From Cheiracanthium punctorium (Eukaryota; Arthropoda; Arachnida; Araneae; Cheiracanthiidae), in assembly GCA_038373885.1 (NCBI GenBank), contig JAWZYV010016944.1, forward strand, positions 1,488,001 to 1,552,000: 64,000 nucleotides of DNA, given 5' to 3'. A model generated the notes under the pieces. The model saw only the letters and a list, made by a program, of their open reading frames with translations. It had not been told where the DNA came from and made no database searches. The translations under genes and the position numbers were made by a program. Below, in pieces: positions 46,301 to 58,022 of the stretch (the first letter of the stretch is position 1; each line of letters begins with the position of its first letter).

Positions 46301-47125
46301 AGTACATATTAATAACATATATAAATTTCGTAGTAATCGATTCATTTCTACTTTTCAAAGCGCACGGGCGGGCAGACAGAGAAACCGAAATCACAAACAC
46401 TTTGTTTGAAAGTGTTAAAAAGGAGAAAATAGTTACATTATTACTTTTTAATGGAATAAAATAAAACTATCCGCATTCAAAATTTATTTCAATAATTCAT
46501 AAGCTGTTAGAGATAAATTTCCATACGATAATTACACATGAAAAGGCTGCTAAATTCTAGGTGTCCACTTGATGTTTAGCAGCAATTTATTTTGCATAAT
46601 CACAGAGAGATATAATTACATTCAAAGCAGGGTAGTATGAACGTGCAATGGAAAGAAGTGCAATAGGAAGACTACTTACAAATATGTATGGTTGAAATAC
46701 ATAAAAATGACCTTTGAGAAAGCTATGCCCTGAATATTAAATAGATTTTTTTAATACATAAGGAATATCCACACAATTATTAATTACCAATGTATGTAAG
46801 TTTTATAATAATGATAATAATAATAATAATAATGATGATAACTACTCACCGTACCTTCTCCCCACTCTTTGATACTTGAATTAAAATACATTACAGCTAT
46901 ATAAACTCCAAACATCATCAGTAGTAATACAGATTCAAAGCTGCATGGTAAAAATCAGTTTGATGTTGCAAATTATATAGACAAGAAAAAATAATTCAAA
47001 TAACTTTTGTGGAAAAAGACTGACATTCGCGGAATTTTGTTTGTACAGTTCAAGTTAGTCATTTGCTAAATTTGCTCTTTTCCATGCAAAACGCCACCTA
47101 GTGAACATAACTTTGATATTTTTTG

Positions 47126-47164
<39 letters not shown>

Positions 47165-50100
47165 ATTAAAGAATATTACCTAATATTGGCGATATTTTTG
47201 GAGTTATGCATTTAACAGTAGACAAGTATAATATAGAAAAATATTCTGAAAGATTAGCGCATTATGCAGCATAATAAAACAGAATAGTATATAATATATA
47301 ATAGCTTACTTACGTAAAGTGAAGGGGATTCCTCCATTTTCGCAATAATGTGCTTAACTATCTCAGCGTTTCCGTTTACTCGCCGATACGTTTCAACGCT
47401 GGTCAGAAATGAAAAGTGTAGGCAAACGAAACAGAGAATTCTAAGGTAATTATGCGCATTATTGAGGAAATGAGTGGAACCCCATCGTGCCGAAACAAGA
47501 ACTGGTACTTTTCATTTCCGACTCCGAATTGCTATACAGAAAAAAGATTACCTACCCTAAAATTTTGGCCCATGAATTCGGAGACAGCCTATATATACCA
47601 AATCTGGTTACAACCCGTTCATCCGTTTTAGCTGTAGAAGCCTGTTTATAGGGGAGGTTTAAAATGCATCATTTTTCAAAATGCAGTGAAAATAAAGTTG
47701 TAAATTCATTTAGGCTTACTTATGCTAGGAAAAATATTTTTAAACAAACAGCATGTAGTTTCCTAGAAAAATCATGAAAAAAGTTCTAATTCGGTAATTT
47801 GGAATGTCCAGTGTCCACCCTATAGCTCTCATAAAACAAAAGAAACTAATATAGCCTAATTCTGCTTTAGTTAGTCCTACTACTACTATTTTTTAATAGT
47901 TTTGTACTTATTTTCATTTAGCAATAAAAGTTAGAAGCAATCAAAAATGTGTTCAAATAACTGGATGCACACGCTAGAACTCATGCTTTTTTGCTTAAAA
48001 AATGATGTTGCCATATATTTTTAAAAACTAAATATTATTTCCATTATGGTCTTATATTTATTTCAAATGGGTACTTCAGACAAAATCTACAAAATTTTGG
48101 TTTCTTTTAATGGAAAGATGAGAGTGTAGCCAATTGGTTACAGTATGCAAATGTATAGGGTTATAACCATTCTGTATATGTCTAATTTGCACGGGAATCT
48201 TGCTGCAGAAAGAGCTGTCCATAAGTGTAAAGTTAATTGTAAGACCAATAGATAGTACAAAAAATTCAAAGTAATTAGAGTTATATGTAGAATGATACAC
48301 AAAAATGAATTTTTCGAGTTAGCGTCCCTGTCCCTGAGGGGGAAATACACTTACACACTCACAGTTACCTATTTACCTCTGTGTGCCAATCACGTAATTA
48401 GTCCTATCGACATCTGTACGATATAACTAGCCCTGCAACAAATTCTTTTAGTTACATTGCAAATCTTCGCAAACAACGATTCAATATTTCCTTTTACAAC
48501 GGCAATGCCATAAATGTGAAGCTTCTAGTAGAAGTACAAATGTAAAAGCAACTGAAATAAAAATTTTAACTTATGACAAATGTTTTGAAAGAAAATTTTC
48601 CAAATATTTGCAGAGGAATTTCAACCATTGAAAAATAGGCCATGTTTTACGGATGACATGTTTCACACTGTAAAGCCAAACAAAAAAAGTGATAAACTGT
48701 TTGAAAAAAAGAAGAGTGAAACGGACTTCTTTGGAAGAAACCAAGCAGAAAAATGTCTCTGGAAATTCGTACTACGAAGGAGAAACAAAAATTGAAGGAT
48801 CACCCTATATATAGACCTTTTATAAATAAAATTTGATTTGTGCCACATTATTCACATGGTTAATCATACGCTCTAGCTTAACCCTTTAAGGCGCAACCCT
48901 TTCCCAATGCTGAAAAAAGGACAGCCGTTGCCATCGCTCGACTTAACTACCAGCAAGATGGCGGACGATCGAAACGTTCATCGCGTGCCACAGATCTAGA
49001 GACCCTTTTCTGACAGCAGCTGGCTGTGCCCGCGCACAGCCAACTGTCGTCAAAAAAGGGTCTCTAGATCTGTGACACGCGATGAACGTTTCGATCGTCC
49101 GCCATCTTGCTGGTAGTTAAGTCGAGCGATGGCAACGGCTACCCTTTTTTCAGCATTGGGCAATCTATCCATCGGTTCTCTCATTTTTCCATTTTTCAGC
49201 AGATGTCAGTGCTGTTAAAAATAATCGTGACCGTTTTTTTTACGGGAAATGACGTGCTAAAAAGTAAAGGATTCTCGTGGAGCTATGTCACCCGCAACTG
49301 TTTTTATAGAAATCAAATCTATTCTTCGTGACTGGCAACAGTCAAAACGTCTGAGTTTGGTGTACCCAGAGCGGGAACACTGCGCGTTAACGGGTTAAGT
49401 AGTATAGCATGTGAAATATTATTTCACAGTTAGTTATTTTTAAGTTATCATTTAGATGACAATTAATGAATTTAGACAAATTAATGATATTAAGGCTTGG
49501 ATAAGTTCACAGAAAAAGCTAGCTGGAGTTAGTATAGATGAAACGTACTATTGAGTATAAATATTTGAATGGAGTGAATGAAGAAGAATCAAGAGTCAGA
49601 CATACTTTAAAAACCGCAAATATAAATAACGATCCATTTCCGCCTAAAAATTAATAGAAAACTATAAAAAGCGTTGCACTAAACATGATCAAATAATGAC
49701 GTCAGTTTCTGAATAATCTACAAACAGGCTACAGTATTATGACTTGATTTATATATTTCGTTAATGATTTTCGAATATATATACTGTAAGCTTAAAATCC
49801 CATTTGCTCTGATCTTTCTGTGGTAAAGCAAGCATACGGAAAAGCAAACTTTACACATAAGTTTTTTTTTTAAATTTACATATTTTTAAAATAACGATTG
49901 CTTGGTTTTTAAATAGCTTGAAATAATAAAATAATACTTATAATAATTATAATTCAAAAATGTTCACCAGGTGGCGTTTTGCATGAAAAGCAGAAAATTT
50001 AGTATGGAAAGAATAATTCAAAATTTGCGATTTCAACATTTATTCTATGTTCTTGAGCATTTATTAACTAATTTGGGTCACCTTTTTGAGCTGATTTCAC

Positions 50101-53100
50101 AGTAGAAAGCGCCCCATAGTGGACATTTTTTAACTAAACCTTTCTAAAAACTCTGAGCACATCCTCTCAAGTGTATATTGTCCAAATATTTTCCCCTACG
50201 GACTAGTGAAAATGGCTTCCAGGATCTTTGGAGTAGAAAAAGTGTAACTTCGCTAACCCTATACATTAATTAAATATTTAATGGAATTAATTTACACAAA
50301 ATTTTGAGGTAATTTATCTCAGATGTCGTCTCTTAGACATGTTAAAATTTCATTGTTAGCTTTATTTATCTTTTTAAATAGGAGATAAATTAGGACCATT
50401 ATCATTTATCAGATATTACAAAAAAATTTTCTAAAAAACGAACTGATATAAAGGTCTGTAAATTTCCTTATGTAGCTTGCATTATCAAGCCAGATTTATA
50501 GACTGTAGAACATCAAGTAATACAATTATAAAATTCTTCGATAATTTCCTGTTTAATACAGTGAAATTTTATAATTTTCATTTATATAAAACAGTAAATG
50601 TAATTTGCATAGTATTTTTCTTTACCTTGTGACCACGTTGTCTTGAATAATGCAAATTAGTGTCGTGACTGAAAATATGTAAACTAAAGAATCCCGTGAT
50701 ATCGGATACCAGTCAATAGAAGATTCCTATAAAAGCAAAAAAAAAAAAAGGTTTAAAAATTATTCTATAAATCTAAAATGTTTAAGAATATATATATATA
50801 ACGCAAAAACATATGATCCATTTCATTTGTGAAAAGATATACCAACAATTATGAAGGTGTAAGAACGAGCTACACATTTAGAACGTTCGCAGACCTCCAT
50901 ACCAGGGAAATCTGTAAATTAACCATCCTATTTCGAAAGTTACTGAAGGTGTTAGAAATTATTAAATTATATAAAGTTATTAAATGGGGTCAGTTTAGTA
51001 AAAAATAAATAAAAAAAGACTCTCGACATGTATAATTAGCCTAAACGGAAAACAGAAAAGATGCTACAGTTTAGGTTTGCATTGGTACTGAAACAATAAG
51101 ATTTTAATGTCTATTAACATAAAAGAATACTATATACCCACAAAAATGTTGTACACAAATATTTCTTTCCAGCTGGGACAACTGAAATCTCACCATCTGA
51201 TACATCAGCATTTTTTTTTTTCCCAGCACACATTGATTTCTTTAAATTGACGACTCCAGAAAACTTATCGACTTTCTCTCACATCTCCAATGGTTTTTAG
51301 ACTGTAAATTCCACCACTAGGAGAGCTTCGAGTGGTAGATAATACTTATTTCATTTAAAATTACAGTTTCCTTCTATTAACACTAATTCCATTCTGCAGT
51401 ACTCGTGTATGTTTGTCAATTATTTTGCTAATAGAGTTGGGAAAGAATGAAAGTTAAAAGCATTCTTTCATTTTAAAGAGCAACGTCACATGTTGCTTGT
51501 TTTATGAAATCAATAAATTTACGTTGCCGTAGAAGTGAATGCAAATTACGTTTTTCCGTAAAAAAAAAAAAAAAAAAAAAAACAGAAAACTGAAAAAACA
51601 CTCAAAATACTGGTGTTAAACGGTAAAGTAATTAAAAAACTTTGTAAAAAACACACATAAGAAGTAAAAGGAAAGAGGATACGCGTTTCGTTCAAAAATT
51701 GTTTTGAACTTCTTCAGTCCAAGCCCTTCGACGTAAAGAACACAGGGAACTGAAAAGAGAAAAAAAAAAAAAAAAAAGTAGTTTCTCTTTTCAGTTCCCT
51801 GTGTTCTTTACGTCGAAGGGCTTGGACTGAAGAAGTTCAAAACAATTTTTGAACGAAACGCGTATCCTCTTTCCTTTTACTTCTTATGTGTGTTTTTTAC
51901 AAAGTATTTTAATTACTTTAAAGACAGAAAACTTCTTAGAAAAATGATGAAATAAGTTAATTTTTTTATGGATGAAATTAAACTACATTTCATTTTATGA
52001 GGAGCTGAATTCGATCAAATACCTAAGTGTAATCATTATGGTAAACTTTTCGATGTATTTCAAGTATCTCTTCACTACTAGAAAAACATAACAAAAAATC
52101 TTATAGTATCAGAATTCCAGCTTTCACGATATCAGTTAATAAGATTTTTTCTGCAACCAAAGAAAAAAAATGTTGTAAAAAAAAAAAAATATTTTATCAA
52201 AACGACTTTTTTTCTACTTGATAAGGAATCGAGGCTGCGGAAAGAAAAATATTTGAAATGTGGCAGCGAATTCATTTTACACTTGACAGATCGTGAAAGA
52301 AGTCTTCATAAAAAAATAATAAACGAAAACCTGCTTGTTTCTGAGATGGTTCTTTTATTTTAATTTATTTAATGACACTAGAGCAAACCTTTACACTAAA
52401 ATGTCTTGAAAAATGTACAAGGTATCCCAAAAACCATAGGCGTAACTTAGCAATGGCAAAGGGGGATAATTGCCCCCCCCCCCAAAAAAAAAAAATCAAG
52501 ATAATTCAGATATTAACTTGAAAATATTCTCTGCTATACAAAACATACCACCCCCCTTTCTAACCAAAGGCCAATTTACACCAATGCCAAAAACATTGGC
52601 CTCAGCTCAGTAGCGGATCCAGGGGAGGGGCTAGGGGGCTTCAGCCCCCCCAAAAGAGATTGCTCAAGGGCAACATTCTGCTTTATTATACACTTTAAAT
52701 AGCTAAAATGATCATATTTTATTACTTAGCCCCTCCCAAAAGCCTAATACATTGGTTTAGACTAAAATTTTGATTTAAAGTACATTTTAATTGGGTGAAA
52801 TAAGCTTTCTTAAAAATTTAGCCCCTCCCAAAAAAAATTTCTGGATCCGCTACTGCCTCAGCTTATATTTCTTTAATATTGGCCGTAAACATATATTATG
52901 CAATTTCAACTAAATAACTATAACAAAAAACTTTTCCTCTAAGAAAACAGATTTGTGTGAGGAAATCCAAAGTCTTTTACATACTGGGCATAATAGGACA
53001 CGTTTTAAGCAGTAGTTTATTAATCTTACATTGGAAACATATAACAGGCAATGTAGTCTGCGTAAATAGAAGCTGCATGAAAAAGTAATAATTAATTCTA

Positions 53101-55816
53101 ACTTCTCAGTTCAGAAAAATAAGTTATTCAATAATACTATCAAATTACCCAATACTTAAGTTATTTAGTTATTTTAATATGCATTTAGTTAAACAATACA
53201 TGTTCAACAACACGAGTGGTCGAAGACTCTAGATTCCTTCTCAAGAGCAATTTAGAAATATAGCATCAAACAAAATATGTAACAAAATATGAATAACAAT
53301 AATCATTCCGTTAATTAGTTAATATTTGGAAAGCATAAAGTACAATATTAAATCGCAGTTCAGATGCAAGTGGATTAATAAATATTGTTTACTTTAAAAG
53401 TTTGTACAAATATCCCCAAATCTGCTGTGCTGATAACGAAAAGATAGCATTGATTTAACTATTCATAAATTTTAAAAACGTAAAAAGGGTTAAAATTTTA
53501 GTTTACGTTTTATTTTATAGGAGTAACAATAAATAAAACTTTAATTCCGATCATTAATAAAAAGAAACAGTATTAGAAAATGTAAAAGATAAGCAAAAAC
53601 ATAAAAGTATATTCTAAATTAAAACGTTACATTTAAAGTATTTAAAGGGTTCTAAGCATACATTTTATTAATTATTATTATTTTTTTATAAAATTTAATT
53701 TATTTTCATTTTCTTAAGATGATTTATTGCTAAAGCACATGCTTAAAAATGAAAATATAAAGTGATTTTCATGCGATACTGCATGTGTAAGATATGAGTA
53801 AAAATAGTGTTCGGAAAATATTCGTAAAATTTAAACTGAATTACAACACAAATGCATAACTACTTCTCGATAAAACGCTGTGATGCAATGATCTAAAGTT
53901 AAGTTGCACTTTTTCTTTTTTATAATCTTAAAAGAGCCAGATAGTTGTAAATAGCTCTCAGTTCGTTCAGAGTCATTAGGCCTGTAAGATTTTTCCTATC
54001 TCTTCAGCTTTTTATAGAACGATGATTTTTCAGCGATAGCAAACTAAAAAAAAGGTTCATCCCCTGTTTTCCCATTGCAGCCATGTCATTTTAGTTTCAC
54101 TTTTTGTAGGAAAAAGAAAGTTTCTTTGTGACGTCATCACGTGATTTATCCAAGAATTACATTGAAGAATTTTGAGAAACTCGTGAACATATCTTAGACT
54201 TGCAGTGTTATCGCTTACGAATATTTTTGCAGAACCTTGAACTTCATAGGTATTTCGAACCAATTAAAACCTTTTTCTGCAACGAATTTTATTTTGTACT
54301 CTTGAAAGAACTCCCACGTACAAAATTTTATTGTTATTAAAAAAATCGCATATTTATACAATTAAGTCAAATGAGAGTTATTCATATCACTCTTCACAGC
54401 AGAATTTTTCCTTGAATTAATCAAAGGAAAATAGTTACCACAAAATTTGTATGTTTTACTTTAACTTTTTGGGAAGCTTATTAGTATGCTTCTATGAATG
54501 ATAAGCAGGCGCGTAGCCAGGAAAATTTTTCGGGGGGGGGGGGGGATATGCGCCTGGAAAATTTTTCGGGAGGGGATATGAACTTATATGTGTATAAATA
54601 GACGGAATTTCATCACTAATCCAAAAATTTCGGGGGGATATATCCCGATATCCCCCCCCCCCTGGCTACGCCCCTGAATATAAGTACAGAGCTTAAATAA
54701 TAATAAAATTAAATGATGCTTCAGTGTCCCCAGTAAAGTGTTATTTAAATTAGCTTCTAAACCTTTTTTCAAGTGTTTTGGATTTTTTTTTCCTTTTGTG
54801 AAGTACCAAAACTTCATTTTAGTAAAAAGCAGTTGTTTTTTAAATTTTTTTTAGAAATTACTCTTACTAAAATGCCTTTTTTAATATTCAAAGAAAGCAG
54901 CCAAAGAAAACAATTTTTTTTTTGAGTATTCTTACTTGTTTCCACAAGAGTAATCCTGTTACACTTGTAACACCTAAAATGTTGAAAACTGCAGATCCAA
55001 CAATGGTACCTATTCCTATGTCACCTTTCGTAACGAAAGAACCTAATAAAATAAATAAATAATTTTTTTTATATTGAGCTATAATGACAGATGGTATTTA
55101 ATAGGCTGTTACATTACATTATTTGTTTATCACATTACAAGTATTATATATATAGATGATCTAAGTAAGCTACAAACAACTAAAGTGTCACCAAACTATC
55201 AAAATTCACAGAAATTGCATTTTCTTGATCTTTGAATTTATCTAATTGGTATAGACGGTTTGTTTACTTATATGCATGCAAAAACATTTGCAATCATTAA
55301 AAAATAGTTTATTTTTATTTCACAAATTATTATTTAAAGACCAATAAAACGAAAATCTGACATTTACATCTATCCAATCCTTAAAGGTATAACTGTAGTG
55401 CATCCATATGTATTTTTCTTCACTAAAAAATCACTCTCTTCTTTCAAATTTACGATAGTGAACTGAACTTTTGACCTTAAATCATAACATCTTAATTTTC
55501 GAAATACTACGAGTTCCTGTTTTTTCCCTGGTACGTTTTTTCTTTCTAAAATAGAATTTCAAGAAAACAAGAGATCTCTCAGTTGCACGGCTGAGTTGAG
55601 TGCACAATTAATCATCGCCTCCTCTCTTTATCGGCAGCGCTTATTAAAGAATTCCGCCCTGGGAAAGTAATTGCATTATCTGTTTTGCTAATTCCCGAAG
55701 AAAAAAATCCATTGATAAGTAAGTTAACTCACCGATGACAGCTGAATAGAGTTCCGGTGATGAGGTGCCAATGGCCATGAATGTTGCTCCGGCTACATCA
55801 ACTGGAACATCCAATG
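37054..55816 (-). CDS. SLC24A5-like: K+-dependent Na+/Ca2+ exchanger, NCKX5/SLC24A5-like, 3' eight exons
   Basis: The exons (minus strand) 55733-55816, 54936-55042, 50626-50726, 46850-46940, 44245-44460, 42700-42928, 40191-40292 and 37054-37373 all have AG/GT borders and join without a frame break into about 415 residues. SLC24 exchangers move Na+ one way and Ca2+ plus K+ the other across a membrane; SLC24A5 acts in melanosomes or the trans-Golgi of vertebrates. Seen: alpha-1 repeat [38 protein letters not shown], a charged cytoplasmic loop ([19 protein letters not shown]), then [32 protein letters not shown], alpha-2 [42 protein letters not shown] and the short loop favour SLC24A5 over A1-A4. 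The first ~90 residues (signal peptide, first membrane span) are missing: no exon found from 55817 to 64000. Confidence 0.9.
39238..39278. repeat. Perfect 19-bp inverted repeat with 3-base loop
   Basis: AAAACAAATGTTACAGTAT, TTT, then its exact complement. It ends 19 bases before the piggyBac-like MITE. Confidence 0.85.
39298..39713 (-). mobile_element. piggyBac-like palindromic MITE, copy 2
   Basis: TTAA on both sides; ends CCCTTTAACGCGCAGTG and GCGCCTCAACGGG. Inverted relative to copy 1 and shorter (416 bp) through loss of part of one palindrome arm before AGCTGCGTCAAAAAAGGG. Confidence 0.88.
40191..40292 (-). CDS. SLC24A5-like exon w7 (alpha-2 repeat)
   Basis: Acceptor CACTTAAAG and donor GTGAGT. 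Encodes [20 protein letters not shown] then [13 protein letters not shown]. The motif reads GIS-V-PE, where most SLC24 proteins have GTS-I-PD. Confidence 0.92.
40666..40840 (+). mobile_element. hAT-like terminus with low-complexity tail
   Basis: CAGTGATTCCCAACCTTTTT followed by CGAACCGC resembles the hAT-like end at 13334. It runs into a GTAGTCGTAC/TACGAGTGTA simple-repeat tract. The other end was not found. Confidence 0.4.
41025..41100 (+). mobile_element. tRNA-derived SINE head
   Basis: A CAGGTGATGTAGTGGCTAAAG block and a GAGTTCGAATTTGGGCA B-box block. Same family as the minus-strand SINE at 41703-41940. Confidence 0.55.
41703..41940 (-). mobile_element. tRNA-derived SINE with (ATTA)n tail
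   Basis: On the minus strand: CAGGTGGCGTAGAGTCTTC (A-box region), GTGTTCGAATCCCGGC (B box), a conserved unrelated body, and a (TTAA)n-type tail at 41703-41726. Complete-looking copy. Confidence 0.7.
42700..42928 (-). CDS. SLC24A5-like exon w6
   Basis: Acceptor TTTTTTCATTATAG and donor GTAAGC. 76 codons plus one base: [20 protein letters not shown], then a membrane span, [14 protein letters not shown] (family T-x-P-D-C-x-x-x-x-x-x-K-N), and a second span ending WMVTII. Confidence 0.9.
42929..44244. other. Intron between exons w5 and w6
   Basis: 1.3 kb; contains the mariner-like remnant, otherwise AT-rich. Confidence 0.6.
43118..43538 (+). mobile_element. Mariner-like deletion derivative
   Basis: The TIRs TTAGGTTGTAACGAAAGTTT and AAACTTTCGTTACAACCTGA are bounded by TA on both sides. 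The interior keeps a transposase scrap read as [11 protein letters not shown] near 43465-43500, like the W-V-P-H-E-L motif of mariner transposases; most of the gene is deleted. Lies in the intron between exons w5 and w6. Confidence 0.78.
44245..44460 (-). CDS. SLC24A5-like exon w5 (cytoplasmic loop)
   Basis: Acceptor ATCTTTTTCAG and donor GTATGT. 72 codons from [18 protein letters not shown] to [14 protein letters not shown]; hydrophilic, with a basic first half and an acidic second half. This region is poorly conserved in the family, so it is supported by phase and splice sites rather than similarity. Confidence 0.8.
45432..45641. mobile_element. TA-flanked palindromic MITE
   Basis: Inverted pairs: ACTGTTAATAAAAGTAGTT against AACTACTACTATTAACGCTGT, and ACATTTCACCA against TGGTGAAACATT, with AATTAGCTG against CAGCTAATTTAGC. 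TA at both ends suits a Tc1/mariner-type target. Confidence 0.6.
45840..46390 (-). repeat. Diverged relative of repeat family D
   Basis: Blocks such as GACCGTGAGATATTGGGAAT followed by CTTTTGAATGCTCCTGTGCA parallel 27475-27530. The GCCAAATTTGGCGATG and AAACTTGGCGAGATTTGG blocks are also present. Confidence 0.45.
46850..46940 (-). CDS. SLC24A5-like exon w4
   Basis: Acceptor TTTTACCATGCAG and donor GTGAGT. Encodes (S)[20 protein letters not shown] then [10 protein letters not shown], corresponding to the family block W-E-S-L-x-L-L-x-M-Y-x-x-Y. Ends in phase 0. Confidence 0.88.
47129..47162. repeat. (TA)n microsatellite
   Basis: About 17 TA dinucleotides. Confidence 0.95.
48878..49398 (+). mobile_element. 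piggyBac-like palindromic MITE, copy 3
   Basis: TTAA on both sides; ends CCCTTTAAGGCGCAACCC and GCGCGTTAACGGG. At 521 bp it has the same length and layout as copy 1, including the central palindrome and TTTACGGGAAATGACGTGC tail. Confidence 0.9.
50626..50726 (-). CDS. SLC24A5-like exon w3
   Basis: Acceptor TGCTTTTATAG and donor GTAAAG. Encodes [20 protein letters not shown] and [13 protein letters not shown] plus two bases of a serine codon. [10 protein letters not shown] matches the W-P-L-F-R-D-x-x-x-Y block of the family. Confidence 0.88.
51624..51920. mobile_element. Near-perfect palindrome, ~139-bp arms
   Basis: The left arm 51624-51763 and right arm 51782-51920 are almost exact reverse complements (landmarks GATACGCGTTTCGTTC, GGACTGAAGAAGTTC, GAACACAGGGAACTG). 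They are separated by an 18-base A-rich spacer. No coding. The only visible differences are near the outer ends. Confidence 0.92.
52608..52855. mobile_element. hAT MITE, CAGTAGCGGATCCAG ends
   Basis: Perfect 8-bp duplication CCTCAGCT (52600-52607 and 52856-52863) and inverted ends CAGTAGCGGATCCAG/CTGGATCCGCTACTG. 248 bp, non-coding. Confidence 0.92.
54506..54676. mobile_element. hAT-like MITE, CAGGSGCGTAGCCAGG ends
   Basis: Inverted ends CAGGCGCGTAGCCAGG and CCTGGCTACGCCCCTG with G/C homopolymers inside; flanks ATGATAAG and AATATAAG resemble a decayed 8-bp duplication. Confidence 0.7.
54936..55042 (-). CDS. SLC24A5-like exon w2
   Basis: Acceptor TTATTTTATTAG and donor GTAAGA. Encodes (G)[19 protein letters not shown], then [16 protein letters not shown]. 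It completes the alpha-1 repeat ([16 protein letters not shown]) and ends in phase 0. Confidence 0.9.
55043..55732. other. Intron between exons w1 and w2
   Basis: 0.7 kb, AT-rich, nothing recognised. Confidence 0.6.
55733..55816 (-). CDS. SLC24A5-like exon w1 (alpha-1 repeat start)
   Basis: Acceptor TTTTTTTAAAG and donor GTGAGT. Encodes [20 protein letters not shown] followed by ELYSAVI. Two bases of a split codon come first and one base (G) is left for the next exon. The glutamate in SPEL corresponds to the alpha-1 cation ligand Glu188 of NCKX2. Confidence 0.9.
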
Positions 55817-55901
55817 CTTTAAAAAAAAGAAAAAGAAAGAACTTGTAAAGGAAGAATTATTCAATTATTTAGGCATAAACAGTTTCAAGTGTGAAAATAT
55901 T

Positions 55902-56404
55902 TTAACCCTTTAACGCGCAATGTTTCCGCTCTGGGAAAACCAAACTCTGACGTTTTGACTGTTGCCTGTCACGAAGAATAGATTTGATTTCTATAAAAAT
56001 AGTTGCGGGTGACATAGCTCCACGAGAATCCTTTACTTTTTAGCACGTCGTTTCCCGTAAAAAAATTGTCACGATTATTTTTAACAGCACTGACATCTGC
56101 TGAAAAATGGAAGAATGCGAGACCAGCTGGATAGATTGCCCAATGCTGAAAAAAAGGGCAGCCGTTGCTATCGCTCGACTTAACTACCAGCAACATGGCG
56201 GACGATCGAAACGTTCCACAGATCTAGAGACCCTTTTTTGACAGCAGTTGGCTGTGCCCGCACACAGCCAGCTGCGTCAAAAAGGGTCTCTAGATCTGCG
56301 ATGAACGTTTCGATCGTCCGCCATCTTGCTGGTAGTTAAGTCGAGCGATGGAAACGGCTGCCCTTTTTTCAGCATTGGGAAAGGGTTGCGCCTCAAAGGG
56401 TTAA
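55902..56404 (-). mobile_element. piggyBac-like palindromic MITE, copy 4
   Basis: TTAA on both sides; ends CCCTTTAACGCGCAATG and GCGCCTCAAAGGG; same orientation as copy 2. Stands about 90 bases upstream of exon w1. Confidence 0.9.
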
Positions 56405-58022
56405 TAGAAGTAATACATAATAAACGGAACAATGAAAGTGTTCACTACTCTGCAATAAAAATATGAATTCCCATACGGAATACGAAGATCTCTCATAAAA
56501 TCTATAGAAATCTATAAAAGTTCTATAGAATTATGGCCCGTTTTTATATTGACGTACAGAAATTTTTTGTGCAGGCTCTGCTGGCTGGTTCCATTACAGT
56601 GAAACCTGCCATTGCCACTGCATGTTTTTTCTCTGACCACAACAAATGGTGAATAAATATATGTATAGCTAGGTGACAAAATAAACCAGAAGTATCGCAA
56701 CATATGGAAAACCGCGCCAATAATATTTTGATACAGAAGACAGCTTTTCGATATACTTCAAAACGCTGCTCTCGCAGCTAAAATGAATTTATTTCAGAAT
56801 CTAAATCTAAATAACACCCAAACACTAAACGGTTTCTACGGAGAGTAAATTGAGGTACTTATTCCTGAATGCTAATGAGTGCCTCAATTTTCACACACTT
56901 TTTTGTTCTAACTCACTCGTCGCTACACAATACCATTTATTCGGAAGTTCTTGCTGGTGTCTAATGTGATAAATGAATTTCCGACTTTAACTTAACTGTG
57001 TAAGTGATTGAGAGCTCTTTTCTCTGTATATATACATTGTATAACCCTCATTTGCCAGTTTAATAATCAAAAACATTTTTAGAAATCGAAATTATTATTT
57101 GTAAAGCAAGTTTTTAACCTACAGGAGAAGTTTTGAATTTTAAGTAAAGTAAAAACAGAACTTTGGGTGCGTCTGAGTGGGTTTAACATTCATACCACAG
57201 ATTTATCATAATTATTATAAGTATCATTAATATATATTAGTCACCTTATCTTGAAAATGCGTTTTTCAGAAAGTTTGGCGTATTATATAATGAATTTTTC
57301 AAAAAGTCAAAAAGTGAACATTGGGAATCTTTCCCAATCTCAATCGATCACAATATTAAGAAATATTTTTTGTGGCACGTTGGCACTGATTCCTATTTTT
57401 TTTACTGACTGAAAAAAAGTATAAGACGAAAATTCTACTCGTCGATTTGCATGTATCTTAAAAAGAAAGGATAACACATACACACGTTCTTTTGATAAAA
57501 TTGAAAAATATATTATTTCTCTCTTTAAAAAAACATCGTTCCATGTAAGACAGTTTAAACTTACTGTTAACATTTTTACGGGTTCCAATAAGTCTCTTAT
57601 AAAAATGGAGGTTCTTTTTTAAAATACACTTTAGGATATTTTTAAATAGGAAAGTGGGCGATTTTATCAAAATTCATTCTTCGCCTCGATCAAATGAGAT
57701 TGGCTTTGATCAGATAAGTAAATATAGCTTTTTAAATTTAATCACTTAAAATTATCTGAAAGTCTTTGTTCTAACAATTTTTACAAAGGCTTTCAGACCA
57801 AATTAATTAGAAAAACAGAGTTGAAATTTGACAGGGAAATTTTGCAGTTATGTTGAAGGTTATAAGTAAGATCAATATTTAGACTCACTGCGGTACTGCT
57901 AATATTACAAACTGAATTGTTTGAAGTATCTTTATTCGAATAATTTATGCCATTGACTTCACTATTAAAATCAGCATTATATTTTTTTCTACATTCGATG
58001 TGTTTCAAGACAGGGTTCCTTT
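56405..58022. other. Probable upstream intron; nothing recognised
   Basis: AT-rich. No exon with the SLC24 N-terminal motif (Y-M-F...V-C-D-x-Y-F) could be found on the minus strand. Confidence 0.4.

Larger units (their letters stand above)
44461..46849. other. Intron between exons w4 and w5
   Basis: 2.4 kb; contains an (ATT)n run near 44921-44941, a TA-flanked MITE (45432-45641), a family D relative (45840-46390) and an (AAT)n run near 46806-46836. Confidence 0.6.
46941..50625. other. Intron between exons w3 and w4
   Basis: 3.7 kb; (TA)n at about 47129-47162 and a piggyBac-like MITE at 48878. An inverted pair TTTTCCATGCAAAACGCCAC (47089) against GTGGCGTTTTGCATGAAAAG (49972) may mark ends of a larger insertion. 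Confidence 0.5.
50727..54935. other. Intron between exons w2 and w3
   Basis: 4.2 kb; contains a long perfect palindrome (51624-51920), two hAT MITEs and several A- or G-homopolymer runs. No additional exon is needed by phase. Confidence 0.55.

Noticed and set aside
47060..50000. Possible 2.9-kb insertion bounded by the inverted pair at 47089 and 49972
   Set aside because: The 20-bp inverted match is real, but neither a target duplication nor further TIR symmetry could be found.
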